Assembly (NCBI GenBank): GCA_963693085.1
Contig: OY856412.1
Coordinates: forward strand, 1,411,780,894-1,411,844,893
Reading direction: 5' to 3'
Length of the DNA: 64,000 nt
From: Alisma plantago-aquatica
Taxonomy: Eukaryota; Streptophyta; Magnoliopsida; Alismatales; Alismataceae
In this document: piece after piece, positions 35,770 to 49,500 of the stretch
Layout: each line of letters begins with the position of its first letter
Position numbering within the stretch: the stretch's first letter is position 1
The notes under the pieces: model-generated
Database searches by the model: none
Seen by the model: the letters and a program-made list of their open reading frames with translations, nothing else
What the model was told of the DNA's origin: nothing
Position numbers and translations under genes: made by a program

Positions 35770-38700
35770 TGTAACATCCCTGACCTGGGTTATGTGTTAA
35801 CCCTAGATGATTTGCCTAATAAGGTTGAGTAGATGCTTAATCTTATCATGTGAAAAGTAATTAGGGCTCAAGAGTAACTTATATTTCAATTTTAGTCCTT
35901 TTTGAATAATGTTGAAATAATGTTTTACTTGATTTGAACTAAAGTGCAAATTACCCAAGTTGAGGGGTTAAATTGCAAATTGTACATGATAATATGGTCC
36001 TTATGTGTTGAAGCATCATGAGAATGAAGATGATGTAGAGATATGGCTTGTGGTAGCATGAGTACCAAGAAAGAGTTGATAAAGCAATGTTTATGCATTA
36101 AAGCCTAGTTTTGGTGTAATATGCAATTTACCCAAAACCTAGGGTTCAATGTGTAAATTACCACTTCAATAAGGTCCCTAATACTTCTTGTCATCATTCT
36201 GAGGCAATAAAATGAGAGGGGCGCCTCATTTGAATTAAGTTGGAGGAGAGAGAATCTTGATATTAAAATAATCAAGATTTAAGTATAAATGGAACTTTAA
36301 TTCTTTTTAATGTAAAAAGAAATATATTAATTGAAGAGCCCTTCAACCAAAAGTTGAGGGATGATTTTATAAAGGGGTTGGACGATCTTGTGCCTTGCAA
36401 AAGAACAAAAATATCCAAGGGAGTGGATAACTCACTCACCTTATTATAAGAAAAAGAAATATCCACTCACATATGGATATTAGTATAATATGATTTAAGG
36501 TGCTTAATTTGCTTTCCTTTAAATCATGAATAATTGAGAGGAATAAGAGGAAAACAATATATCCTTGGATCCAAGGAGTTGAGGGGGAAGAGGCGGCATC
36601 ATTTTTGGGATTAAATGAATTTTTATAAGGCATTTTCTCTCTCATGGAATTTCTTATAAAAATACCATTTACAAGCCAAACCAAGGTTTTTTCGTTTCCA
36701 TTTCTTTTCCCTTGCTCGGAAAATGACCAAGGAGCTTTGTAGGAATAGGAGGACGACCCCCAACCTGTTGGTAAGCTTCTTGACCTCCTTTCATCTTGAA
36801 TCTATGGTGAAAATTGAAAATCAATGTATGAATTCTTCATATCTCGATCCCCTCTTCAATTCTAACCATTCCTTTTCACTCAAAGCTTGAGAACGACCCT
36901 TGGAATAGTGAAAGTAGTTTCATCCAACATTTTTGACGTGAGATTGAAGCTTTGGAGCTCAATTGGAGGCGGGTTTGATAACTTGAACCCTTGATTCCAT
37001 TATTGCATTCAATTCCTTATCAATTGGTGATCCTTTCTTCATTTCTGAAATTTATCTTGGTTGATTGATTCAACCACCATGGAAATCACAGAAAACTTTG
37101 TGGGTTTGGAGCTTGATTATGATGACATCATCATAAGCACACACCTCCCTAAATATCCAAGGCAAACAGTTTCAACTTGTTGGTCCAAACGGTTTGACCA
37201 AACCGTTTGGAGACCAAACGGTTTCAAAACCGTTTGGTGATTTGAGCCCCAAACCACATGAGGGTGTTGACCGTTTGGATGGGTTGACCGTTTGAGGTCT
37301 GAACCCTAGTATGTGTTGGATGGTAATCCAATGACTCCAATTGATTAGTTCAACATATGGACAATCTTTCAAATAGAAACCCTAATCAGCTAAGTGCTGA
37401 TTTTGCAATTGATCAAGTTGATGTTTTGGGTTGATTGACCCAAACGGTTTCAAAACCATTTGGGAATCTCTCAAACGGTCTCAAGACTGTTTGGAGGTCA
37501 CCAAGACCGTTTGGAGGTCTAGGGTTGAGTATGGTTGGGTATTTGAAGATCCAAAGATACCAAATTGAAATACAATCAATTACTGGTTTGATAATTAATC
37601 CAATGATCCAAACCCTAATTGGATGTCATGGATTTTGATGATGAAATGGGAAAACGGTCTCAAGACCATTTGGAGATCATCCAAACAACCTCAAGACCGT
37701 TTGGGGGGTCATTCAAGACCGTTTGAGTTCAGGTCATATCATGTGATGATGATGGTTCACTGATTTCAATTGATTTGGTTCCACAATGTCAATCATTGAT
37801 GGATCCTCGATTTCAAAACCCAAAGTGATGATTTCTTGATTATCAACCCTAGATCAATTGGGTTTAAAACCCTAATTGAAGGTCTAATTGAATGGTGATT
37901 CATTGGTTCAATTGATGAATACATTTAGTGGTCCAATTGATAGTTGGTCCATGGATTGGAACCTTGAATCGACTAAGTGTTGAAGACCCTTTTTGGTCCA
38001 TTCGGTTTTGAGAGGGTTTGGACCAAATGGTCTTAAGACCGTTTGAGTCCAAACGGTCTCAAGACCGTTTGGAGACTCAAGTCCATCCAGTTTCAAGGTG
38101 TGTTGTCTAAACAGTTTCAAGAACTAACTTTGGTAAACGGTTTCAAACCGTTTGAACTTAATTGGTCAAGACCGTTTGAGGCCTAAGTGATCAAGATCGT
38201 TTGAGGTCTAAGTGACTAAGACCTTTTGAGGTTCAAATTAGTTAAACCATTTGGACACCTAATATGATCAAAGGTTAATTAGCTACTTGATTATTAATGA
38301 TGTAGATCAATGGTGATTATGAAGGTTAACCCTAATTGTGTGTACATAATTGAAGGGCTGACCTAGATCAATCTTAGAGTAGCTAACATCCTAAAGAGGA
38401 TAAGAGAGATAAAGAATGAAAGATATGATTGCTTATATCATAAGCCCTAATTATCTCATTAAGAAACAATGTGTAATCAGGGTTTGATCAATAATATTAG
38501 ATCATGAAATATTTATTGAAAAGATTGGTGTACCTTGAACCTAATTTAGGACAAGGCTATGTGAAACCCTAAATTAGGGCAAAGCTCAGTGAAACCATAA
38601 TTTAGGGTGATGATGTAACCCTAACTTATTGTAACAATGTAAGAAGTCCTAATTTGATGGGAATTGTACATCCTAACCCTAATTTGGGTATGAGGTAAGA

Positions 38701-39427
38701 GAAACCTTACTTGGATGTGAATGGTAAACCTTAATCCCTAAAATGGGGCAAAGGTGCATGAAACCCTAATATAGGGTAGTGCTACTAATGTTGTGTGAAG
38801 CCTTAACACTGGGTGATGTGTTGTGAAATCTTAATTTCACATAATACTAGGTGAAACCCTAATACCGAAGGATGAGTCCATATTATTGGCAATGGTTGTA
38901 TAATCTAAGTGAGTGACTAATGACCAATACATTACATGATAAATGTGATGAACTGGTGCATAAAGTATTAGGATGGGTAATGCTCTAATACAAGCTAAGT
39001 GGATGAACTCAAGTAAGATAAAGGTGTTGAGGGAAGTGATACATCAAGATATGATAGATATCACATCCAACACCTCAATACTGGTTTACCTTGATGTGTT
39101 ATAAGTCCAATATAATTGGATGAATGCCACATGAGATGTGTCATGTCAATTGTTACATTGAGATGTAATGCACCCTGTTGAATGTAGGCTAACATGCCTT
39201 ATGGAAAGGTTAATCCAAACCTATAAATTATGATGTAATCATATTCTGGAAATGATGAGAGAGAAATTCATATTGTGTGTTGATACTTCATTTAATGATG
39301 AATGATAAGAATAAATAAGTATGATTGAATACTTATGTTATCCATATTGAGTCCTAGCTATGTGAAGTAATGAAATAGGACTTGATCATTAACAATATGA
39401 TCTTGATAACCTATATGGTTATTCATG

Positions 39428-39890
39428 TGAAACCCGAATACAAGTAATGCTATGTGAAACCCTAATACAGGGTAATGGTATGTGAAACCCTAATATAAGT
39501 AATGCTATATGAAACCCCAATACAATTAATGCTATGTGAAACCCTAATACATGGTAATGCTATGTGAAACCCTAATACAGGGTAATTCAATGTGAAACCC
39601 TAATACAAGCAATGCTATGTGAAACCCCAATACAAGTAATTCTATGTGAAACCCTAATATAGGGTAATGTTATGTGAAACCCTAATACAAGGTAATGCTA
39701 TGTGAAACCCTAATACATGGTAATGCTATGTGAAACCCTAATATAGGGTAATGCTATGTGAAACCCTAATACAAGGTAATGCTATGTGAAACCCTAATAT
39801 AGGGTAATGCTAGGATAAACCCTAATACTGGGTAATGCTATGTGAGGTCCTAACACAGAGTAATCCTATGTGAAGCTCAAATACAGATTA
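39428..39890. repeat. Telobox tandem array (A 3' LTR)
   Basis: About 15 units of about 28 bp, most with an exact AAACCCTAA. Unit number and variant order differ from the 5' LTR, so the array has changed since insertion. Confidence 0.93.
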
Positions 39891-40697
39891 ATGGGTTATG
39901 AATGTAATAAGATAACCCCTGTACTGCATGGTAAAGATATGTAATTGTATCATGATTACTAATCATGCAGGTATGTTGAGATGATGAGCATAGCCAGGTA
40001 TGGGCCATGATGTTCTGTATATTGAAAATGTTCTATATGCCTTATAAACCTTCATATGCCTTGTTTCTTAGTGAGAGGTAACCTAGAATTAATGAGTCAT
40101 GTGTGTCGTATGATGTTATAATTATTAAGATTGTTTATGAGCTTCATAAGCCATAATATGCCTTATTGCCTATTAAGCAGTAATAAGAGGTGATATGAGA
40201 TTTGTGAACTATGTGTAATGCTGTGTGTAGCAAGAATTATAATGTCCTTGGTCAGATGATCTGAAGGTGTGAAGTTACCTAATAAGTGGTAACAAGTGTT
40301 CTATGATGAGATGAGGGTTCAAATACCCAGATTCTATAATCATGATGATAAACTTGTTAAGAAGTGAAATTGTACTTGATGAGTTGAGGGATTAAGATCC
40401 CAATACTTTGTGAAAAGAGTACGGCTACATGCCATGACTCCACTATGACAATGCCAGGCATTAGACATATAAAGAGAGTTAATGTTGTGATCATGATTCT
40501 ATAGTGAATAAATGTTATACATGTTCTTCATATTCCTTAATGGATAAGTGACATGTTGCTCTGTCAAGTTATAGTTGCAATGCTTTTGATAAGAATAATG
40601 TTATAATCTGTTACACATTGAATTAACTGCTGTCAAACAAATATGATTCCTCTATTCATATTTATCTTCTTTAGCTACAATAATAATGTTTCTGGCA

Positions 40698-40764
40698 GAG
40701 AGTTATATCTCTCGCTGGGGCAATTTACAATTGTCTCGCCCCGTGGGAACCATATTTTAGGTGG
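40698..40764 (+). promoter_or_regulatory. LTR multi-stem module, A 3' copy
   Basis: GAGAG...CTCTC, CAATT-TAC-AATTG, then CCCCGTGGGA and TTTTAGGTGG. Confidence 0.6.
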
Positions 40765-41205
40765 ACATGATTGAGGAGGCAGGAATCCTTCAGTAGGAGA
40801 AGGACAGCAGCAGCAGCAGGGACAACAGTGAAGTCTCAGGTGGAGACACTGGCTGTTATGCCTTGTCTAGATGTATATAGAGTCCTATGTATCCTCTCTG
40901 TACTCTCAGGTCCTCGGAGTAGTAGTTAGTACTTTTGAGATTTTGGCTCAGTGCCTCGAGATTTTATACTGCATGTGTTTAGTTTACCAGAGCAGTTGAT
41001 GCTTGTAATTCTCAAAAAGAAATGATACAGGACATGTACCTTTAAACCAGAATGTAAATGTATTACTTTGGTTCTATGTGAGAAAGTTTTCCTTGGATGG
41101 ATCTCTTGGTAAAAAAGGTTTTAATTTTTAGTGATTTTTGGTAATCCGCTGCTTAGTGAACGCTTTCGCATTAGTTAATTATGTTTTTGTGAGTTGTATG
41201 CCACA

Positions 41206-41210
41206 ATGAT
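41206..41210. other. Target-site duplication of element A (right)
   Basis: ATGAT, matching 2233-2237. Confidence 0.92.
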
Positions 41211-41264
41211 GATGTAAGAAATGGTAATGTTCAAAATAAACTATGGAAATGGAAACCCCATAAC

Positions 41265-41265
<1 letters not shown>

Positions 41266-41301
<36 letters not shown>
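41266..41301. repeat. (TAA)n microsatellite
   Basis: About 12 ATA/TAA units. The matching place in the 3' LTR of C has about three. Confidence 0.95.
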
Positions 41302-41303
<2 letters not shown>

Positions 41304-41574
41304 GGTTATAAGGATAATAATGAAATCTTGGTCATACATGCATTATGGTGATAGCCAAATATGGGCTATAGTGTTTTGAATATGTGTAAACTAGATACGA
41401 GTAACACTTGTATCACATAAAGGATGTGAATGGGTATGATGGCTTGGCCAAGGTATAATGCCTAGTAAAGATGATGTGGTATTCAATGATGAGGTCAAGG
41501 GATTGATATCCCATAATGAAAGTGAAAGGGAAACATAAAGGTATCCTAACTACTATGGGATCCTTAGCAATGTA

Positions 41575-41990
41575 GCCATAATCTCACAGGATTGGTATAA
41601 TCCAATACCTGGATGTAATTTCATAGGATTGGTACAATCCAATACCTGACTGTAATCACACATGATTGGTACAATCCAATACATGGATGTACTCTCATTA
41701 TGATCTCACATGATTGGTACAATCCAATACCTGGCTGTAATCTCACAAGATTGGTATAATCCAATACCTGGCTGTAATCTCACAGGATTGGCATAATCCA
41801 ATACCTGGCTGTAATCTCACAGGATTGGTATAATCCAATACCTGGTTGTAATCTCACAGGATTGGTATAATCCAATACCTGGCTATACTTTTATGGGATT
41901 GCCACAATCCAATGCATGGCTGTAATTTCATAGGATTGGTACAATCCAATACCTGGCCGTAGTCTTACAAGATTGGTATAAAGCTGGGGC
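41575..41990. repeat. Inverted-CCAAT tandem array (C 5' LTR)
   Basis: About ten units of about 37 bp of the form CTCACAGGATTGGTATAATC followed by CAATACCTGGCTGTAAT. Each unit carries ATTGG and CCAAT facing each other about 6 nt apart. The 3' LTR copy is at about 48680-49095. Confidence 0.92.
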
Positions 41991-42331
41991 ATAATGATGT
42001 ATATTCACATGGTTAGTACAACCCAATACTTGGTTAGCAGATTGGCTGAGGCCAATAGATAGAAATGAGAATGATTCATATCATGATAATAGTATCACAG
42101 GATGAACTTGAGATGTCGGTATAGTATGATGGGTAAACGATATACATGTCTTTCATAATTCCTTATAAAGTGAATAGATGATTTACTGCTCTATCATAGA
42201 CAGTTAGAATGCTTTAAAAAGATGAGAAATGTTCTAGCCTGCTTATCCACAATGATTAACCCTGCTTATTAATATAAAAGAACCTATTCTCAGATTTATA
42301 CTGTTTACCTATGATTATAACATTATTGGTA

Positions 42332-42392
42332 GAGAGTTTTATCTCTCGCTGGGACAATTGCTCACCTTGTGAGATCCACAATTTTTAGGTGG
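42332..42392 (+). promoter_or_regulatory. LTR multi-stem module, C 5' copy
   Basis: GAGAG...CTCTC, then GGGACAATTGCTCACC (shortened second stem), then ATTTTTAGGTGG. Confidence 0.55.
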
Positions 42393-42849
42393 ACATGCAC
42401 GAGGAGGTAGAGATCATTCTGCATAGGAAGGATAACAATAGCAGGGACAGTAGTAATAGCTCAGGTTGAGTGTATTGTCTGTCATGTCTTGTAGATAGAA
42501 GTCCTATATGTCGTCTCTGTACTCTCAGGTCCTTGGGATTAGTACGTGATGGTTTTATGGACAATCTAATATTTTGGCTTGTATGCCTCGAGGTTTTATG
42601 TTGCTTCAATATACATTTTTACAAAGAAACTATTATATTTTATCCTCAAGATGAGATGGTACAATGTATGTACAATGTGAACCCTGCTTTATATAAAGTT
42701 TTGGTTCTTTCATTAAGCATTTTCTAGGAAATGGATCACTTTACAAAATGGTTTTAAATTTTAGTGATTTTTGTTAATCCGCTATTTAAGGTTATTCTGC
42801 AATTATTTACTGGTGACGGCTTGCTTTGATGTTGGGTCGTTATAAAGTT

Positions 42850-42861
42850 TGGTATCATAGC
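42850..42861 (+). other. Primer-binding site of element C
   Basis: TGGTATCATAGC, one base from the iMet-tRNA complement, 5 nt after the LTR end. Confidence 0.85.
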
Positions 42862-42977
42862 TTAAGGTTCACTGAGTCTATAGAGACATAGGACTAAGGT
42901 GTTGAGTCTATTCTAGTATCTTCCAATATATCTTATAGTGACCTCTGCTTATGTAGAAGGAGGGTTATAGCGTAAAT

Positions 42978-43965
42978 ATGTCTAGGGAACACGAGGATCA
43001 CGTTGCTCAGAGCAATGTTGTTGCACCAGTAGGAGGTGCAAGGGATCAAGAAAGAGAGGAATCAGTGCCCGAGAATCCCCATTTTGATAAAGCTATGATA
43101 GAAAATCTAGCCTTTCATGCTATTTTTGGGCAAGTCATGACCACAATGATGCATATGGCAGATCGGATGCCAGCACCAACACCTAGGGCGCCAATTCCCA
43201 ATAAGGGACATGGGTCTGGCAAGACTTTTGAACGACTGCACCATGTAGGATCTATAGAATATGCTGGAACAACTGACCCAGCAAATGCTGATTTGTGGCT
43301 CACTGAGTTAGAAAAGGCTTTTAAGATCCTTAGTATCCCATATGTTGACAAAGTAAAACAAGCCATTTACCTTTTGAAAGGTAGTGCTAGCCATTGGCGG
43401 GCCATAGAAGAAGTAAAAAGGAATGATGTAGAGGTTGGTTGGGAGGACTTTCATCAAGAATTCATCAATAAGTATTTTCCACAAACATACTTAGACGCAA
43501 ATATCTCACAGTTTGAGAAGGTTCAACAAGGAACCATGTCAATTAATGAATATGAAGCTAGGTTCATGGAACTTTTGTGGTTTTGTCCTCAAATGGCTCC
43601 TACTAAACAAGAAAAGATCTGACATTTTGAGAAAGGATTGAATGTTGAGGTGTCTATCTCGGCATCTGCATTAGAAAGTAGAGAGAGATTTGCCACATTC
43701 GTGGAATCCGTCCGGAGGATAGAAAGGTCTGTGATAAAGAAACATGAGGCAAACCTCAAAAGGAAGCCTACACAGTCATAGGAACAGTTGAATGGTGATA
43801 CTAAACAGCCAAAATCTTTAGTATCACCGGTTCAACCACAATATGTACACTAATGCAGCGGTCACCTAGTGGGGTCTGAGCTTGCCATAAATGTGGACAG
43901 ATAGGACATCTGAGGTGGCATTTTCCAAGAAGAAATAATAAGGTGACCCGAAAGCCAAGACATTA
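42978..43965 (+). pseudogene. Element C gag (broken)
   Basis: Gag precursor of the oldest element, aligned over its length with the gags of A and B. The ATG at 42978 opens 214 codons through ADLWLTELEKAFKIL, YLLKGSASHWR and KYFPQTYLDANISQFE. It is stopped by TGA at 43620-43622 where B reads Arg. The frame then continues to a TAG at 43779. The zinc-knuckle region (43883-43924, CHKCGQIGHLRWHF) lies in another frame and has Phe in place of the last Cys. Both a frameshift and loss of the zinc site show that it is dead. No pol follows. Confidence 0.88.
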
Positions 43966-45343
43966 GATAATCCATAAGAGGTAACAATGTTAGTGATGAA
44001 CCAAGGGTTTGAATACCCATATATAGTAATCATGATGATGTTAATGCTAAGGGATGATGACATGTAATCATCTCTATAATTCCTATGTTGATGGCAAGGA
44101 ACCTAAGAGGAAAAAAATTGAATGACATGTGAACGGTTGAGAGTTCGTGAAATATTCAAGGAAGGTGATAACCTCTTTTCTTTACTAAACAAACATGGAT
44201 AATGATGGGGCGACAAAATGGACTATGTTTCCTTGTGTTCCTTCTTTTCAAGGACATGAAAATCAAGTGAGTCTTATGAAACTTGATGTGTATGGATTAG
44301 AAGTAATCTTTTAGATGGATACTTTGAAAAGTATCAGCTAGTCTTGGATTTTAGTTCCAAGACAAAGTATATGTGTTAAGTAATGTCCCGAGATGAAAGA
44401 AAGGTCCTATTATATGTATGGTTTTGGTAATAACAACATAGGATGGAAATGATAAGGATGTGACGTGTTTTTGGCACATATAATGGATACCAAGGTAAAG
44501 AATCCTAGTATCCAAGAACTTTCAATGATATGAGAAAATGAGAACATGATTCCTAATAAGATGAATAATGTTTGGTTACCTAGAAGGGCCAACTTTGAGA
44601 TTAGTCTAGTTACATACTATAGTATGGATACCATATGTTAGGGGTTTATGCTCTGCATAAACATGACATCAACAAGAATGTATGAGTTGAAGGAACAATT
44701 GTAGAATTGTTTTGGGAAAAAATCTTATCAAGCTAAAAATAATTCCTTAGAATATCCCTATCTACATCTGTTGAGGTAATTTATACATAACATCTAGAGA
44801 TACCTTTGAGATAAGTTCTTTTTTTGACAAGTAGCCTCTCCTTATGAGAAGAAAATAAATATCTAACAGGATAGTTGGTATAAGTCACAAGAAAGTTTAG
44901 TGTTGTGTCAGTAGATTAGAGTGGCACAACATATGTATGATAAGACTTGTAGTTTCAAGTGAGTGACAGAACGTGACTCTGGTCTTTTCTTGATGGTGAA
45001 ATGATAAACTAAGTGAGGAGTATGGAAGACTCTCAAGGTCAAGAATCTTATCACATAAGTTGTAAGTTGAGAAAGTGACAAATCAGTAAGGTTTGACACA
45101 TGAGTTAAATAAGGCATGTATAATGCTTCTCTGACTAAGAAAAGTGTTACCTGACACAGAATGGACATTACAGTCATTAATGAAAAGGACAGTGGAATAT
45201 GTGTCTTGTATGACAGATTCTATGATAACCCTATATGGAGGAACTTTATGCTGGTCAAAGTTCTATGGCATCTCCATGACATTAAGATGTTATGAGGAGG
45301 CTTGATGATATGATGCATGAATAACAATTGTCTTCCTTCATCT
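43966..45343 (+). other. Non-coding internal region of element C
   Basis: About 1.4 kb with only short frames. I find no RT, integrase or protease motif and no tandem array like those of A and B. It contains the conserved stem-loop at 44644-44662. Confidence 0.75.
44644..44662 (+). promoter_or_regulatory. Conserved stem-loop, element C
   Basis: GTTTATGC-TCT-GCATAAAC after GTTAGGG, identical to A and B, although here it is 722 bp before the 3' LTR. Confidence 0.7.
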
Positions 45344-45344
45344 G

Positions 45345-45383
45345 GGATTTCGGGGATGAAATCCTTGTTAGGGGTTTATAACT
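45345..45383 (+). other. Polypurine-tract region of element C
   Basis: The GGATTTCGGGGATGAAATCC hairpin (7-bp arms) followed by TTGTTAGGGGTTTATAACT and the LTR start. Confidence 0.75.
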
Positions 45384-48300
45384 TGTAACATCCCTAACCT
45401 AGGTTATGTCTTAACCCTAGAAGTTTTGCTTAAGTAAGTTATTTACAAACTTGTTCTAATCTTTTGAAAAGTAATTAAGACTCGTTGTGAAGTTTATTTT
45501 CAAGTGTGAGCTTAAATTGCAAACTATTTATGCATTATATGATAGTCTGAGTGTAAAGTGCAATTTACCCAAGATGAGGGGTTATATTGCAAAATGTCAC
45601 ATGTTGAGAGTTCCTTTAATATCATAAGAGAGAGAACTATGCTAAGTGGTGGCTTATGGAAATCCGAAATTCCAAGTATGAGCTTGTTTGAATAATGCTA
45701 GAGCCTTATGCACCAATTTTTGTACAAATTGCAATTTACCCATAATATAGGATTGATATGAAATTTACCACCTCTAGAGTGTGTTTACTCCCTATATGTA
45801 TCATTTAGAGGAGAGAGAAAGAAGGATACACCATGTTTTGAATCATCTTTGAATGATGGTACTCTTGGTGATGAAAAGACCAAGAGATGATGAATAGTTG
45901 AAGCCCTTAAGTTGGATCTAGTTGTAGACTTGATATGGGAGTTCCTATCGTCCAAGGGGCCATAGAGGGAATCCCATATCAGTTTGTGAACTCTTAGCAA
46001 AGGCCATGATAGCCTAAGAACCTCAAGGAGGTCATCCATGATGGGTTAGATGCTCCTTGCAAAAAGTGTATCGGTTTGCAAAATTTGTGAGATAAAGATG
46101 GGATATCATATCCAACAAGATAAGGGATGGCTGAAGTATCATCTCTAGATTATCCTCTAGACTTTTGCATGTCAAGATAAATGTGATTTCATGCATGGAC
46201 ACGTGTCAACCATGCATGAACACATGTCACCTAGTAGCATATGATGAAGACACCTCTTATACACTCTCTCTCATGAATCCCAAGTATATCTCTCTCTCTT
46301 TTCACCTACTAATGGAAGTTTATGAACCCCACAACTCTCTTTCTTGGAGATATTGTGCATACCCTCTTAGATATAATACATAGTATCTCAAGGAGAAAGG
46401 GGAGCTCGAGAACCAAGCTTAAGGTAAGGCCATGATCATCTTCAACCTTGATTGAAGTATGATTTTCGGGTTATAGTTGTTCCTCTCTTTTCTTCCTCAC
46501 CAAGTGCTTAACTATGGTGATTCTTTGTATATGGAGGAGTTATGAAAAAGCCTTGTACCTTGGATAATCTCATCTTAAACCTTAGGAACGTGAAGCTTTG
46601 GAGCTTGGAGCTTTGAAGTTGTTCTTGAGGCAAGTTTATAGCTTGAGCCCAACTATGTTATTATTCACTCTCAATATTGTTGAAGTTGATGATTTACTTT
46701 CAAATTCGAATTCTCTTGCATAATTTATGAATCCATGAGTTGTATTAGTGACCTAGGACTGTTTTCCGTGAACTATAGTTAGAACAATAATCTAAAGGTT
46801 GATGATGATGACATCACCATGGTACTACCCGATATAGGGTTAAAGTACCTTAAACCCAATATGGAACCCAAGATGAAGGGTAACCCAATATAGAGATGGG
46901 CGATACCTCATGAACGATATGAGGCATACCTTATGAACGATATGGGAGGTACCTACTTACACCTTATACACGATATAAGGTTAAGATCAAACCTTATGTA
47001 TGATATAGTGTCAATTGAATACTCTAACCGATATAGAGTGAAACCCTAGATGATAAAGTGAAACCCGACACACCCTATCGTTTTGTATGAAGGATTTTTG
47101 TGAAAGAGCCCAACCTGATTTCTAGCTTGTCATTCAAATATATGAAGGGATTGAATCCTTGAAAGTATATAAGGATAGGAGCATAATGGTCTACCGAATA
47201 TGCCAATCTGATATGTCAACTAACATGGTAACCTGATATATCAATCCAAGGTAGGAACCCGATATGGAATTATATATATACCACTTAAATGATACCATGA
47301 TGAGGCACACACTTTGCTACTGATATGGTGCATCCCTAGTGCATGATATGGCAGCAAGTAGACCCCTTATACCCGATATGAGGTCAAGCATTCATTTCAT
47401 TCACGATATGAAGTTAAGTAACTCCAACTTGAGAGGATAAGATCTAAGTGATAGCCAATCTGATATGAGTACACGATATGGTAATAGGAGATATACCCTA
47501 AACATGATATGGTGATGTGGTTACCCCATATGCCCGATATAGATACACGATATGATCATAATGTTGTATCCCAGGTACAATATGGTAGTATACACACACT
47601 TAGATACCCGATGTGGTAGGTATACTTCAATCATATGTATTTGATTGAGTGACATATGTTGTGTGTTGTGTTAAATACAACATTAAGATGCAATGAGTTT
47701 AATGCAATTGGGTAGTGGTAAGCTAATGAACCTTAAGAGGGTAATTGAGCCAACTTAATCAAAGAATGGTGCAATTAACATCCTAGTGAGGATTTGAGAG
47801 AAACTAAGATTCGAATGTTAACCACGTAAGAAGTATATGTTGGTACTCCTATTATGAATGGAGTATGAATTAGGGATTAATCTTTTATGATGTAATCTTG
47901 AAACCCTAATTGTTTAATAAGGATAAATCTTAACCCTATTGATGGGTGATAAGATGTCTTGAAACCCTAAATTGATTGATTAAGGAAAACCCTAATACTA
48001 ATGAAGGGTAATGATATGATTTGAAACCCTATACGGATAATAGAGGGAAAACCATATCCCTAATGATGGGAAGGCCGTAATTCTCATAATATGAATTAAT
48101 GGGCCTTGTGAGCCATGTGAAGTACTTGTATAACAAGTATAATGTTGTATAGGTCTTATGACCCAGAGATGGGTGTTGCCTAGTGAGAGGTGACAAGATG
48201 TTTAATGTGCCTTGTGAGCCATGTGAATAGTTGTTGTCTAGTGAGAGGTGACAAGATGTTTAATGGGCCTTGTGAGCCATGTGAAGTACTTGAATAACAA

Positions 48301-48679
48301 GTATAATGTTGTATAAGGTCTTATGACCTAGAGATAGATGATGATGTAAGAAATGGTAATGTTCAAAATAAACTAAGGAAATGAAAACCCCATAACATGA
48401 TAATAATAAATGGTTATAAGGATAATAATGAAATCTTGGTCATACATGCATTATGGTGATAGCCAAATAAGGGATATAGTGTTTTGAATATGTTTAAATG
48501 AGATATGAGTAACACTTGTATAACATAAAGGATGTGAATGGGTATGATGGCTTGTCCAAGGTATAATGCCTAGTAAAGATGATGTGGTATTCAATGATGA
48601 GTTCAAGGGATTGATATCCCATAATGAAAGTGAAAGGGAAACATAAAGGCATCCTAACTACTATGGGATCCTTAGCAAT

Positions 48680-49095
48680 GTGGCCATAATCTCACAAGAT
48701 TGGTATAATCCAATACCTGGCCGTACTTTCATAGGATTGGTACAATCCAATACATGGCTGTAATTACACACGATTGATACAATCTAATACCTGGTTGTAC
48801 TCTCATTATGATCTCACAAGATTGGTACAATCCAATACCATGTTGTAATCTCATAGGATTGATATAATCCAATATCTGACTGTAATCTCACAGGATTGGT
48901 ATAATCCAATACATGGTTGTAATCTCACATGATTGGTATAATCCAATATCTGGCTGTAATCACACCGGATTGGTATAATCCAATACCTAGTCGTACTTTT
49001 ATAGGATTGCTACAATCCAATGCTTGGCTGTAATTTCACATGATTAGTACAATCCAATACCTGGCCGTACTCTTACAAGATTGGTATAAAGCTGG
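48680..49095. repeat. Inverted-CCAAT tandem array (C 3' LTR)
   Basis: About ten units, as in the 5' LTR, with more point differences between units. Confidence 0.92.
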
Positions 49096-49438
49096 GGCAT
49101 AATGATGTATATTCACATGGTTAGTACAACCCTATACTTGGTTAGAAGATTGGCTGAGGCCAACAGATAGAAATGAGAATGATTCATATCATGATAATAG
49201 TATCACAGGATGAGCTTGAGATGTTGGTATAGCATGATGGGTAAACGATATACATGTCTTTCATATTCCTTATAAAGTGAATAGATGATTTACTGCTCTA
49301 TCATAGACAGTTAGAATGCTTTAAAAAGATGAGAAATGTTCTAGCCTGCTTATCCACAGTGACTAACCCTACTTATTAATATAAAAGAACCTCTACTCAG
49401 TTTTATACTATTTCCCTGTGATAATAACATTGTTGGCA

Positions 49439-49500
49439 GAGAGTTATATCTCTCGATGGGACAAGTGTCTCACCCCGTGGGATCCACAATTTTTAGGTGG
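49439..49500 (+). promoter_or_regulatory. LTR multi-stem module, C 3' copy
   Basis: GAGAGTTATATCTCTC, then GGGACAAGTGTCTCACCCCG, then ATTTTTAGGTGG. Confidence 0.57.

Larger units (their letters stand above)
2238..41205 (+). mobile_element. Element A: gag-only Gypsy-type LTR retrotransposon (interrupted)
   Basis: The order is 5' LTR (2238-6285), primer-binding site (6292), gag (6420-7205 continuing at 29236-29642), spacer, tandem repeats (34827-35440), PPT region (35731-35769) and 3' LTR (35770-41205). The flanking TSD is ATGAT. Without the nested B and E copies it is about 12.1 kb. I found no protease, RT, RNase H or integrase motif, so it fits a non-autonomous gag-carrying element that needs pol enzymes from a partner. 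It is related to B and, more distantly, to C. Confidence 0.9.
35770..41205 (+). repeat. Element A 3' LTR (full length)
   Basis: 5436 bp, TGTAACATCCC to GTATGCCACA, followed by the TSD ATGAT. It contains the palindrome cluster (37170-38230), the telobox array (39428-39890), the multi-stem module (40698-40764) and the CTCTGTACTCTCAGG block (40880-40919). Confidence 0.95.
41211..42844 (+). repeat. Element C 5' LTR, right part
   Basis: Continuation of the LTR begun at 1-2237, aligned with about 48336-49952. It contains a TAA microsatellite (41266-41301), the CCAAT array (41575-41990), the multi-stem module (42332-42392) and the CTCTGTACTCTCAGG block (42499-42538). It ends GGGTCGTTATA before the PBS. 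Confidence 0.92.
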
